A program made the translations under genes and the position numbers. From Thermosipho ferrireducens (lineage in GTDB: Bacteria; Thermotogota; Thermotogae; Thermotogales; Fervidobacteriaceae): a DNA stretch of 64,000 bases. The notes under the pieces were generated by a model, which saw only the letters and a list, made by a program, of their open reading frames with translations, was not told the origin of the DNA and ran no database searches. Positions 34,259 through 43,125 of this stretch are shown piece after piece. How positions within the stretch are numbered: the stretch's first letter is position 1; every line of letters starts with the position of its first letter. Where the stretch lies: assembly GCF_017358165.1 (NCBI RefSeq), contig NZ_CP071446.1:930001-994000 (forward strand), written 5' to 3'.

Positions 34259-35625
34259 TACAACACCTTCGTTTCATAAGCTTCTAATTTTATTCCATCT
34301 ATTTCCTCACTATGCCCTGCAATGTTGTGGTAAATTCTCATTGAGTTTTTTCCATCAGTTATCGTATATCCTATTATGAATTGAGAGTTGTGTATGTCTT
34401 CTATCCATGAATTAGTAAGCCATGAATTTTCTTTTCTAAATTTTATCCAGTACTTAACTGTATTTAAAAGACTATCAGCCCTTTGTGATTGTTCCTCTAC
34501 AGAAACACCTGTAAAAGCATAATTGAATCCTATGGATTTCCATAAAGTTTGCCCTTCCCCGGAAAGGGAGGCATACCATGGCATTGGTTCAAGTACATGT
34601 TCAGTAAAATATGGATCATAAACTCCTTTCATTCCGAGCTCATCTCCGTAATATATAAAAGGTATTCCAGGAGTGGTTAATAACATGGCAAAGAAGACTT
34701 TTCTCTGTTCTTCAGACTGGATTACTGAAGCAACTCGTGTCATATCGTGATTTCCGCTAAAATTTGCCTGAATATAGACTTGTTCTTTGTTTGTTAGTGT
34801 TTTTGAAAAGCAATCGACGATTTTATAAGTTGTACCATGACTTATCGATTCTCTTAAAGCTTCTGTGAAATAGAAATTAAAAGAACATCCTATCGTTTTT
34901 GCATATTCGGAAACTATTTCTGGATTATCCCAGACTTCTGTAACAGCAAAGACGTCGTTTTTTATATTTTTTGCTTTTTCCATGATAAGATTCCAGAATT
35001 TTATATTTTTTTCATGATTATAATGGAACCGACCTTCTGCTAAGTTATAATCGTAAATATGTTTAGCAGCATCAAATCTAAAGCCATCAACTCCCACTTT
35101 TAGCCAGAATTCAACTATTTCTAAAGCTTTTTCAATTACTTCTGGATTTTCATAATTAAGATCTGGTGAAGAGCCCCCGAAAACTCCATAATACCATTTG
35201 CCTTTCATATTATGCCAGAGCGGTTCATTATCCCACGGTCTTTTTTCATAGAGATTGATCTTCTCGTTTCCCCAGAGAAAAAAGTCTTTATATTTCTGGC
35301 TTCCATTTAAAGCTTCTTTGAACCAGGGATGTCTTGAAGATACGTGATTTAAAGGGAGATCTATTATTACTTTTATTCCATGTTCTTTGAGTGTTTTTAT
35401 CATAGCCTTCATATCGTCTATGTTACCATATGTGCTATTTGTGTCGAAAAAGTCGATGATATCGTAGCCATGATAACTCGGTGATTTAAAATGGGGCATT
35501 AGCCATACAAGTTCAACTCCAAGTTCTTTTAGATACCATACAGCTTTGGCTATACCGTTGAAGTCACCTGTTCCATTGCTATTTGAATCGTAAAAGGATC
35601 TTATATAAATCTCATATCCTACCAT
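34258..35625 (-). CDS. GH13 alpha-amylase family glycoside hydrolase
   Basis: The protein has 455 residues with the alpha-amylase (beta/alpha)8 barrel: region I DLPLNHVSSRHPWF, region II DGFRFDAAKH (nucleophile Asp), region III VTEVWD (acid/base Glu), region IV SGNHDMTR. There is no signal peptide, so it acts in the cytoplasm on maltodextrins; alpha-glucosidase or glucanotransferase activity cannot be told apart by eye. It overlaps the phosphoesterase gene and mutL. Confidence 0.93.
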   Translation of the reverse strand: MVGYEIYIRSFYDSNSNGTGDFNGIAKAVWYLKELGVELVWLMPHFKSPSYHGYDIIDFFDTNSTYGNIDDMKAMIKTLKEHGIKVIIDLPLNHVSSRHPWFKEALNGSQKYKDFFLWGNEKINLYEKRPWDNEPLWHNMKGKWYYGVFGGSSPDLNYENPEVIEKALEIVEFWLKVGVDGFRFDAAKHIYDYNLAEGRFHYNHEKNIKFWNLIMEKAKNIKNDVFAVTEVWDNPEIVSEYAKTIGCSFNFYFTEALRESISHGTTYKIVDCFSKTLTNKEQVYIQANFSGNHDMTRVASVIQSEEQRKVFFAMLLTTPGIPFIYYGDELGMKGVYDPYFTEHVLEPMPWYASLSGEGQTLWKSIGFNYAFTGVSVEEQSQRADSLLNTVKYWIKFRKENSWLTNSWIEDIHNSQFIIGYTITDGKNSMRIYHNIAGHSEEIDGIKLEAYETKVL

Positions 35626-36104
35626 GAAAGCCCTCCTTTGATTTTTTTGACTGTAAATGTTAGTTTGTCTCCTTTAACTTCTATTATACCGTATGTTTTG
35701 TGCCCTGCACCAGGATTTATGAAACGCTTTCCAAATTTTGTTGAATCGTCGACTAAATGACTATGACCGTATAAAATAACATTCACTTCATTATCGAAAT
35801 GATTTTTAATTCTCTCAGGTATATTAAAATGAGAACCACTTCCATGGATCAGTCCTATTGTGAAGTTACCTATTTGAACAATTTTTTGAGAAGTCAGATA
35901 ATCTTTTACATCAGGTTCATCCATATTTCCGTAAACTGCAAAAAAATTTTTGTTTGTTTGTTGTAGTAAAAGAACTGTATTTATGTCTACAAAATCACCA
36001 AGGGCGAATATTCCATCGCATTTTTCCGCTTCTTCTAAAATCACATCAGGTATTTCTCTGTTTCTTGTGGGAACGTGAAGATCAGAGACAACAAGATATT
36101 TCAT
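35619..36104 (-). CDS. YfcE/MJ0936-type metallophosphoesterase
   Basis: The protein has 161 residues with a compact calcineurin-like fold: VVSDLHVPTR, ALGDFVD, VYGNMDEPD, LIHGSGSH, LYGHSH. All metal ligands are present. Substrate is unknown (cyclic or mono-phosphodiester). Starts with ATG behind AAAGGAGG and heads the unit with GH13 and mutL. Confidence 0.92.
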   Translation of the reverse strand: MKYLVVSDLHVPTRNREIPDVILEEAEKCDGIFALGDFVDINTVLLLQQTNKNFFAVYGNMDEPDVKDYLTSQKIVQIGNFTIGLIHGSGSHFNIPERIKNHFDNEVNVILYGHSHLVDDSTKFGKRFINPGAGHKTYGIIEVKGDKLTFTVKKIKGGLSW

Positions 36105-36165
36105 TTTTTACCTCCTTTCATTAAATAATATTTTATCATTTATCATTTCTATATAAATCTATATA

Positions 36166-36191
36166 AAAAGCGAGACATCTGCCTCGCTTTT
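36166..36191 (-). terminator. Terminator of the ABC exporter operon
   Basis: AAAAGCGAG (36166-36174) pairs with CTCGCTTTT (36183-36191); the minus strand then continues TATATAG. Lies between the permease stop (36210) and the phosphoesterase start (36104). Confidence 0.75.
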
Positions 36192-36209
36192 GTGAAAATT
36201 GTGAGAGCG

Positions 36210-36965
36210 TTAATATACAGCTATTTCTCCTTTTTTCCTTACTTTGTTTGAATAATAAGAAAATATCAACATTCCAATTGTTAAATAAGCTAAAGTTGAG
36301 ACTATCATTCCAATCCAATAATAAGAATCTATTGGTTTATTATTCATAGTCATCCTCATAGCGACAACATAGGCATTAGCTGGTACAAGGAATTTGTATA
36401 TTCCATCGAAAGAGGCTATTAAAAATGATATTATTGCAAACTGAACTATCTGAAGCAGTGCCTGAGTTCTTTTGAATCTTAAAGTTATTCCACTTAGTAT
36501 AAATCCTATGCCATAACCCTGAAATATCAGTAAAATCAGTATTATGAAAAATTCTTTTGGAACTAATATTGAAAGACCCGCCATCTTAAAAATAACTACC
36601 ATCATAAACAGAGTAAGTGGCATCATAAATATAAAATTTGATAATTGATAGAAAAGATAAATAACACCTGGCCCCAGTGGAGATAAAAACGATTGTTCGA
36701 TTATGCCTATACTCATTTCATTTATGATTGTCCATGAAAGATCAACCAACGCACCAAGTAAAGCTATCCAGACAAAGTATCCCACCGCAACTCCCTGGAG
36801 ATTATTTCCCAGAGAAGCGGGACTTCCAAATCGATTAATTCCTATTACCATAAAGTAGAATATTAAAATCATGACTGCAAAAGTTGAAAGAGTATTCAAA
36901 TAATACCTTTTGATTTCTGCTATTACCCTTAAGAGGGTTCCTTTGAAAAGGTTCAAATATTTCAT
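36210..36965 (-). CDS. ABC-2 type transporter permease
   Basis: The protein has 251 residues and six predicted membrane segments, with a start in ATGA overlap with the ATPase gene. It would form an exporter with the ATPase at 36962-37906. Substrate unknown. Confidence 0.88.
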   Translation of the reverse strand: MKYLNLFKGTLLRVIAEIKRYYLNTLSTFAVMILIFYFMVIGINRFGSPASLGNNLQGVAVGYFVWIALLGALVDLSWTIINEMSIGIIEQSFLSPLGPGVIYLFYQLSNFIFMMPLTLFMMVVIFKMAGLSILVPKEFFIILILLIFQGYGIGFILSGITLRFKRTQALLQIVQFAIISFLIASFDGIYKFLVPANAYVVAMRMTMNNKPIDSYYWIGMIVSTLAYLTIGMLIFSYYSNKVRKKGEIAVY

Positions 36966-37906
36966 AGATTTTTCCCCCTTTGAACCAGACTAACAAATAC
37001 TTTTTCAAAGTTAACCATTATACTTTCTAAATGCTTGAGTTCGAGCTCCATTTCTTTAAATTTATCAAATATCTCGTAAAGTTCTTTAATATCTTCAAGC
37101 TGGATTTCAAGTGTGGTATCTCCATCTTCGTGATATACATTTCCATACATCTGGAGATAAGAAAGTTTATTTTTATCGGGGATTCCAGTTATGGTTATTT
37201 TATAAGCTTTTTTTCTAAAGGCGTTTAATAAATTATCCTTTTTATCGTAAGCAACGATTTTTCCATCGTTTATTATCATTACACGATCTGCTATACTTTC
37301 AACAAGATGCATATCATGTGATGATAACAATACGGTTTTACCATTTTCCGATAGTTTTTTTAATATTTCTCTTACCTTTATTGTCGATTCAACATCAAGT
37401 CCAAGAGTAGGCTCGTCAAGAAGAACAATAGGAGTGTCGGGTAATAATGCTATGGCTATAGCGAGTCTTTGTTGCATCCCACGAGAAAGTTTGCCTGCTA
37501 ATTCTTTTTTCTTGTGAGACAGTTCAACAAGTTCTATTACTTCATTGATACGATTTTTCAGATATTTTCCTCCAAGACCCCGTATATAGCCAAAATACTT
37601 TAAATTTTCCATCACAGTTAAACGCCAGTGAATATTTCTGTTACCTTCAAGAACTGCGCTCATGTTTTCAAGAGCCTTTTTTGGGTGTTTTTTTAAATTT
37701 ATTCCCATCACGGAAATTTCTCCATCTTCTGGAATAACGAGCCTTAAAATAGATTTTATTGTTGTCGTTTTGCCGGCACCGTTAGGTCCTAAAATCGCAA
37801 AAATTTCTCCTTTATAAGTAGAAAAAGATATATTTTTAACTGCTTCAATGACTTTCTTTTTAGTTTTGTATATTTTCTTTAAATTTTTGACTTTTAACGT
37901 TTCCAT
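36962..37906 (-). CDS. ABC transporter ATP-binding protein
   Basis: The protein has 314 residues: Walker A GPNGAGKTT, signature LSRGMQQRLAIAIAL, Walker B IVLLDEPTLGLD, switch HDMHLVESIADRV. The C-terminal ~80 residues are the extra domain common in drug/lipid exporters. RBS GGGGGA. Operon with the permease. Confidence 0.94.
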   Translation of the reverse strand: METLKVKNLKKIYKTKKKVIEAVKNISFSTYKGEIFAILGPNGAGKTTTIKSILRLVIPEDGEISVMGINLKKHPKKALENMSAVLEGNRNIHWRLTVMENLKYFGYIRGLGGKYLKNRINEVIELVELSHKKKELAGKLSRGMQQRLAIAIALLPDTPIVLLDEPTLGLDVESTIKVREILKKLSENGKTVLLSSHDMHLVESIADRVMIINDGKIVAYDKKDNLLNAFRKKAYKITITGIPDKNKLSYLQMYGNVYHEDGDTTLEIQLEDIKELYEIFDKFKEMELELKHLESIMVNFEKVFVSLVQRGKNL

Positions 37907-37961
37907 AAAGACTCCCCCTTGATTATTTACTAATTTGTTTGAATTTTTTGATATTTAAAAA

Positions 37962-38018
37962 TGGTGCGGTTTTTATCTTGTTTTTTGCTACCGCATTGAT
38001 AAATAACAAACCGCACCA
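37962..38018. terminator. Long hairpin downstream of the bactofilin-like gene
   Basis: TGGTGCGGTTT (37962-37972) and AAACCGCACCA (38008-38018) are perfect inverted arms; inside, TTATC and GATAA can also pair. On the minus strand the hairpin is followed by TTTTTAAATATC, so it may terminate the 38116-39445 operon. The nested loop holds GCTACCGC. Confidence 0.55.
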
Positions 38019-38115
38019 GATGATTTTTGCAAATATAAAATGCTAAAAAGGAAAATTCTTTTTAACAAAAAAAGCTAAGTTGTATATATAAAAGGGGCGT
38101 GAGTATAGTAATTAA

Positions 38116-39081
38116 TCAGTTTTTCAGTTCGTTGCTTTCGGCTGAAATAAACCCGGCATTTACTTTCCCTTTTCCATATATATGTTCACAATTTACGTAA
38201 CCTGCAGAAATTTTTCCATTTACATTAATAGTTTCGCTTGAAATGTTGCCACAACTAATCTTTGCATTTTCTTCAACAACAATCTCTTCTGCTGAAATAT
38301 TTCCGCATTTTAGTATTGCACCTTCGTTTAAGTAAAGTGATTCTGTAGAAACATTTCCGCATTTAAGATTGCCACTTATTATTATTTCTTCTGCTTCAAC
38401 ATTTGTTCCTATAAATTCTCCTTTAACTACAATTCTTTCTGCAAACAATTCATCTTCTGTTTCGTATATTTCTCCTTCTTTAACAACGAGCTCTTCAATT
38501 TCTTTTTTTCTTCTTTTTTTACCTGACATAATGTTTGTTATGAGTCCATAATTTTTTGAGAAAATTTTTCCGTTACGAACTTCAAGACCTGAGAGAAATG
38601 GTTTAACAAAAAAGCTAAGAATACCTTTGATGAAAGCGTTATTGTATCTTACAAGATTTCCATTTACAACAGGCGGTTTTCCAGATTCTTTACACCCTAC
38701 AATATTAAGATCCCCTTCTATAATTCCACCATTCCAGTTCACAGTGGAGCCAACAACATTTGCATCTTTGGTTACTTTTCCAGAAAATTCCAGCTTTCCC
38801 ATAACAACAGAAAGTTCTCCCTGGATAGTTCCTTTTACAACAACATCACCTTTAACAACATTTAAATCTCCTTCATGAACTTCGCCTTCATCAATAACTA
38901 TTTTTCCACCTATTACATCTTTTGAACCAGTCCACTTTTTGTATTCTTCTTCGTCGAAATCAATAACTTTTTCAGCTTCAGTGTTTCCAGTTTTGACGGC
39001 TGCGATTAACGCTTCTGCTTCTTCCTTGGTAATTTCTCCTCTTTCTAAAGCTTCAAGAATTTTTTTAATATCATCCATCAT
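38116..39081 (-). CDS. Bactofilin-like polymer-forming protein with N-terminal SHOCT-like helix
   Basis: The protein has 321 residues. It starts with DDIKKILEALERGEITKEEA, a short alpha-helical oligomerisation-like domain. The rest is a repetitive beta-helix with GDLNVVKGDVVVKGTI and later INVNGKISAGY-type turns, as in bactofilins. The start is ATG 39081 behind GGGGGG; it overlaps the DUF2089 gene by 11 nt. Role in cell shape is inferred only. Confidence 0.8.
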   Translation of the reverse strand: MMDDIKKILEALERGEITKEEAEALIAAVKTGNTEAEKVIDFDEEEYKKWTGSKDVIGGKIVIDEGEVHEGDLNVVKGDVVVKGTIQGELSVVMGKLEFSGKVTKDANVVGSTVNWNGGIIEGDLNIVGCKESGKPPVVNGNLVRYNNAFIKGILSFFVKPFLSGLEVRNGKIFSKNYGLITNIMSGKKRRKKEIEELVVKEGEIYETEDELFAERIVVKGEFIGTNVEAEEIIISGNLKCGNVSTESLYLNEGAILKCGNISAEEIVVEENAKISCGNISSETINVNGKISAGYVNCEHIYGKGKVNAGFISAESNELKN

Positions 39082-39445
39082 TTTCCCCCCTTTTCTTTTT
39101 TCTAAGGATGGCAAGTGCGTCATCAATTGAGATAAGTCTTTTCTCTAATTTTGTGAAAACATCTTCTTCATCAACTACATCATCACCGATTGGTTTTAGG
39201 CCTAACTTATTGAGAAGCTTATCAAGTTTACCTCTTAAGGTGAAATATCCTACACCTGTTACTCTTTCCATTTCTTTTAGATTTCCTCTGCTTCTTAAAA
39301 ATAGTATTACAAATTTCATATCTTCTTTGTCTAAAAAGGCTAATGGTGAGACCTGGAACATTCCTGAAACTTTCACATTATCGTGGGTGCATTTTAATTC
39401 AGTTATTTTCATTGGCTTTCCGCATACCGGACATGTTGGTAGCAA
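39071..39445 (-). CDS. DUF2089 domain protein
   Basis: The protein has 124 residues. The zinc-ribbon start LPTCPVCGKPMKITELKC and the following helix-turn-helix-like part (GNLKEMERVTGVGYFTLRGK) are the DUF2089 pattern, probably DNA-binding. TTG start after GGAGGTGA. It may regulate the bactofilin-like partner. Confidence 0.85.
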   Translation of the reverse strand: MLPTCPVCGKPMKITELKCTHDNVKVSGMFQVSPLAFLDKEDMKFVILFLRSRGNLKEMERVTGVGYFTLRGKLDKLLNKLGLKPIGDDVVDEEDVFTKLEKRLISIDDALAILRKKKRGENDG

Positions 39446-39532
39446 AATAATTCACCTCCTTTCAAAAAATATTGTATAATATCCCAAAAAATTTGTCAAG
39501 CATTTCAAAAAATTACAGTTGATTTTGTAAAA

Positions 39533-39564
39533 TAAAAAAAGCAGTAACACCGTAGTGCTACTGC
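39533..39564 (-). terminator. Terminator of the nitronate monooxygenase-like gene
   Basis: GCAGTAACAC (39541-39550) pairs with GTGCTACTGC (39555-39564) with one mismatch. The minus strand then runs TTTTTTTATTTT. Confidence 0.85.
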
Positions 39565-39596
39565 CTTTTATCAGAAAAAATTAAGTAGAAAATTAT

Positions 39597-40703
39597 TTAT
39601 ACATTCGCGTTTGATGTCTCTATATATTCATTTAATAGCGTTTCTATTAATTTTTTTACCGGGATAATTTCGTTAATTTTGTAAGCGTTAGCCCCTGCAA
39701 AAGCGAACCCTTCAGACAATCTCCCTTTTTTAGCGTTAGTTAAAGCGAGTGCTATACAGTATGGAACTTTTCTAAAATCGCATGTTTTTAGACATCTCCA
39801 GAGACAGGTGATTGGTTTTTTTATTCCTGCTGCAACATCTTCCAGGAATTTATTTTTTATAGCTCTGCCTGGAAGTCCTACAGGGCTATCTATAATTGTT
39901 AGGTCCTCTTTTTTACAGTTTAAATACGCTTGCTTAAATTTTATATCAGCATCACATTCGTAAGTAGCTACAAATCGAGTGGCCATTTGTACTCCGTTAG
40001 CTCCTAATTTCAAAAATTTATATATATCTTTTCCTGTGTATATTCCTCCCGCAGCAATAACAGGGATTTCTTTCTTGAAATCTTTTTCATATGGTTTTAT
40101 TGTTGAAATAACTTTTGGTATTATTTTTTCTAATGAATAGTCTGGATCGTTTATTTGTTCTTTTTTAAACCCAAGATGTCCTCCTGCGAGGGGTCCTTCA
40201 ACAACAACAGCGTCTGGTACGTGATTGTAATGTTTTGCCCAGTATCTAAAAATAGTGGAAGCTGCTCTTTCTGAGGATACAATAGGAACGAATTTTGTGT
40301 AAATTTTTTTAAGGCCTTCTGATAATAGTTTTTTGGGAAGTTTTAAGGGAAGACCAGCTCCAAGGAAAACTAAATCTATTTTTTCTTCTATAGCAGTTAT
40401 TAAGAGTTCGTAGAAATCAGATAAGGCAACCATTATATTTACTCCTATGATGCCGTTTGTCTTTTTCCGTGCCTTCTTAATTTCTTTTTTTAAAGCTCTT
40501 TTATTTGCTTCTTTTAGGTTGGTTTGAAAATCTGGTTCAAACATTCCTATTCCTGCAGCTCCAATAACACCTATTCCACCTTCATTTGCAACAGCAGAAG
40601 CCAGACCTGATAAGGAAATACCTACACTCATTCCCCCCTGGATTATAGGAATTTTGGCTTCGAAATTTCCTATTTTCAATTTCGGGATTTTTTTTAAAAA
40701 CAT
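39597..40703 (-). CDS. Nitronate monooxygenase family FMN protein (2-nitropropane dioxygenase-like)
   Basis: The protein has 368 residues with the barrel start IPIIQGGMSVGISLSGLASA, GAAGIG and FMN site VIAAGGIYTGKDIYK then GANGVQMATRFVAT. The C-terminal Cys-rich part CLWRCLKTCDFRKVPYC is of the FabK/PfaD-like subset. Could also serve as an enoyl-ACP reductase. ATG 40703 after GGAGG is chosen. Confidence 0.87.
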   Translation of the reverse strand: MFLKKIPKLKIGNFEAKIPIIQGGMSVGISLSGLASAVANEGGIGVIGAAGIGMFEPDFQTNLKEANKRALKKEIKKARKKTNGIIGVNIMVALSDFYELLITAIEEKIDLVFLGAGLPLKLPKKLLSEGLKKIYTKFVPIVSSERAASTIFRYWAKHYNHVPDAVVVEGPLAGGHLGFKKEQINDPDYSLEKIIPKVISTIKPYEKDFKKEIPVIAAGGIYTGKDIYKFLKLGANGVQMATRFVATYECDADIKFKQAYLNCKKEDLTIIDSPVGLPGRAIKNKFLEDVAAGIKKPITCLWRCLKTCDFRKVPYCIALALTNAKKGRLSEGFAFAGANAYKINEIIPVKKLIETLLNEYIETSNANV

Positions 40704-40876
40704 AAATCTCAACCTCCGTTCAATAAATTAATCTAAAATATTGATAAGTTGAATTATTAATCTTTACTAACAAAGTTAAATTCCTCAAACTTATTTAAAC
40801 GTCATTGATTGTCCTTATTTTACCATAAATATTTTTAAGTGCAAATGTGGTAAAATTTTAAGAAGGAGGTGAAATT

Positions 40877-41815
40877 ATGAAGTGGGGAGTTTTAGGTGGC
40901 GGGAATATTTCAAAAACTTTTATAGATAGTATTAAACGTTTGTCATCTGAAAAATTTGTTGCTCTTGCAAGTAAATCTGGAAGGGTTGTAGGGGAACCGG
41001 AAAAATTTTATGATGATTATGAAAAGTTGTTGGAAGACCCAGAAATTGACGCTGTTTATATTGCCCTTCCCAACAACATGCACGCAAAATATGCAATAAA
41101 TGCAATGAAAGCGGGAAAACATGTTTTATGTGAGAAACCTGCTTTTATGAAAAAAGAAGAAGGCATCAAAGTAAAAGAGGTATCAAGAGAAACAGGTAAG
41201 TTCTTTATGGAAGCTTTTATGTACAGATTTCATCCGATACATAAAATATTAAAGGGTATGGTAATGAGTAAAAGATATGGAAAATTAAAACATATTGATT
41301 TTCTATTTGCCATAGATAAATGGAATCAATGGAAAGCACAAAATTTTTCAAATTACAGATGTTATCCTGAGTATGGTGGAGGAGCAATGTATGATCTTGG
41401 ATGTTATTTTGTAGACTTTGTTCGTTGGATAACTGGAAAAATGCCTGAACTTGTCTATAAAAATATGAGACACGATAATGGTGTTGACATAGAAGATATT
41501 ATAGTTACGAAATTAGATGACATTTTTGCAACTGCTTATTTATCATTTGTATCCTTTTCCGCGTCAATTACTCTTATTTTTGAAAAAGCGTATGTAACAG
41601 TTCCTTATGGAGTTCTTGGCAGAGAAAATCATAAGCTTATTATTATAAGTAAAGAAAAAAATTCAGAAAACGAGAAAGTAATAACAGAAAATGCTTTGCC
41701 ATATGTTCTGGAAATTAAGCACTTTTCTGAGACAGTAAGTGCTGGAAAAGATCCGGAAATAAGTATAGATGAGTCTATAGAACTTGCCGCTTTTACTGAA
41801 AATGTGTTGAGTTAA
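40877..41815 (+). CDS. Gfo/Idh/MocA family oxidoreductase
   Basis: The protein has 312 residues: Rossmann start GVLGGGNISKTFIDSI, then AVYIALPNNMHAKYAINAMK, GKHVLCEKP (catalytic Lys) and YDLGCYFVDFVRWI. It should oxidise or reduce a sugar or inositol-like substrate with NAD(P). AAGGAGGTG 6 nt before the ATG. Confidence 0.92.
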   Translation: MKWGVLGGGNISKTFIDSIKRLSSEKFVALASKSGRVVGEPEKFYDDYEKLLEDPEIDAVYIALPNNMHAKYAINAMKAGKHVLCEKPAFMKKEEGIKVKEVSRETGKFFMEAFMYRFHPIHKILKGMVMSKRYGKLKHIDFLFAIDKWNQWKAQNFSNYRCYPEYGGGAMYDLGCYFVDFVRWITGKMPELVYKNMRHDNGVDIEDIIVTKLDDIFATAYLSFVSFSASITLIFEKAYVTVPYGVLGRENHKLIIISKEKNSENEKVITENALPYVLEIKHFSETVSAGKDPEISIDESIELAAFTENVLS

Positions 41816-41892
41816 TTATCAAAATAAGTAAGGAATTTTTCAGATAGCGTATGCAATAAGACCTTGTACTTTTTTAAGAGGAGGGAGAAATA

Positions 41893-42771
41893 TTGAAAAT
41901 AAAGATGTTTAACAAGAATATTTTTGAAAAATTATGGTGGTTAGGAGTTCTTGGATTATTTGGAACGTTTTATGAGAAATTGAAGATTTTTGAGTTTTTC
42001 TATTTATTTTTTTTGCTACTCGGGATACCACTAATATTCGATTTTTTTAAAAATCCCGTATTTTTCAATTTCCATCTTTTATATCAGATCTCGCTTCATA
42101 CAATTGGTCAACTATTGGTAAGTTTAAGATATATGTTTAGATTTCAAAAACCAGAAAATTATAAGCAAAGCACAGAATTTTCTTTACCATTTAAAGGATT
42201 CTGGTTTGTTGAAAATGGTGGAGTGACTAAAGATACTTCACACTCCTGGGAAGTTATTAATCAGCGATATGCTTACGATTTTGTAATAAAAGATAATCAT
42301 GGTAAAACATATAGAAATAATGGAAAAAAACTTGAGGATTATTATGCGTATGAAAAACCAATAATGGCACCGGCAGATGGGGTAATCGTTCAGATAAGAG
42401 ATGATGTGCCAGATAGTGCAAAAATTGGGAAGATTGATTGGAAAAGTAAAGATTTTAGAGGCAATTTTGTTATTATACAGCACAGCAAAAATGAATACAG
42501 TTTTCTTGCTCATTTAAAACAGGGAAGTGTAAAGGTTAAGGTAGGAGACAAAGTTAAAAGAGGACAGATAATAGGACTATGTGGAAATTCTGGACATTCT
42601 ACCGAGCCTCATCTTCACTTTCATGTACAGGATCGTCCAAACTTTTTCTTTTCAATGGGTCTCCCAATAAGGTTTACAAACTTTATTTCAAAAACTCTGA
42701 ACATGGAAGATAAAAAGTTTATAAAATCAGGGTATATTAATAAGGGAATGCAAGTCAAAAATTTGGAATAA
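41893..42771 (+). CDS. M23-family peptidase with N-terminal membrane segments
   Basis: The protein has 292 residues. Two hydrophobic segments at ~10-55; the LytM/M23 domain at ~150-260 shows APADGVIVQI, GNFVIIQHSK, HLKQGS, GQIIGLCGNSGHSTEPHLHFHV (zinc His). It cleaves peptidoglycan cross-links or regulates such enzymes. TTG start after GAGGAGGG. Confidence 0.9.
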   Translation: MKIKMFNKNIFEKLWWLGVLGLFGTFYEKLKIFEFFYLFFLLLGIPLIFDFFKNPVFFNFHLLYQISLHTIGQLLVSLRYMFRFQKPENYKQSTEFSLPFKGFWFVENGGVTKDTSHSWEVINQRYAYDFVIKDNHGKTYRNNGKKLEDYYAYEKPIMAPADGVIVQIRDDVPDSAKIGKIDWKSKDFRGNFVIIQHSKNEYSFLAHLKQGSVKVKVGDKVKRGQIIGLCGNSGHSTEPHLHFHVQDRPNFFFSMGLPIRFTNFISKTLNMEDKKFIKSGYINKGMQVKNLE

Positions 42772-42839
42772 GTTTTACAAATCTTATAAAAAATGGGTTG
42801 TTGTATTTCTGATTATTTAAGCAATGTAGCAAAAATATA

Positions 42840-42860
42840 GTGGAGCCAGAGAGGCTCCAC
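42840..42860 (-). terminator. Terminator of tRNA-Met (possibly bidirectional)
   Basis: GTGGAGCC (42840-42847) pairs with GGCTCCAC (42853-42860). The minus strand continues TATATTTTTG after the stem. Also lies downstream of the M23 gene on the plus strand. Confidence 0.8.
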
Positions 42861-42868
42861 ATTTATTT

Positions 42869-42944
42869 TGGTGGCGGCGATGGGACTCGAACCCATGACA
42901 CACTGATTATGAATCAGTTGCTCTAGCCTCTGAGCTACGCCGCC
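42869..42944 (-). tRNA. tRNA-Met (anticodon CAT)
   Basis: On the minus strand, GGCGGCG pairs with CGCCGCC, with an A discriminator and encoded CCA. Anticodon stem-loop CTGAT-TCATAATCAG gives CAT. T arm GGTTCGAGTCC. The G1-C72 pair suggests an elongator Met rather than initiator; a lysidine-modified Ile tRNA cannot be excluded. Confidence 0.9.
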
Positions 42945-43125
42945 GCGAAAATTATATTATCACAAAACTGAGACTGTGTCAATGTTTTAAGGGGGCCTTA
43001 TTTGAAAGTCATAGATATGATTACCCACAATTAATTTCTGTAATTTTCTAATAAAATTTTTCCTATTTAGAATCTTTATAACTGTTAACTTTAAGATTTA
43101 GGAGACTCCGATTAATAAAGCAATT

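Noticed and set aside
42869-42944. Initiator tRNA
   Set aside because: A paired G1-C72 end argues for an elongator; an Ile (CAT) tRNA remains possible.
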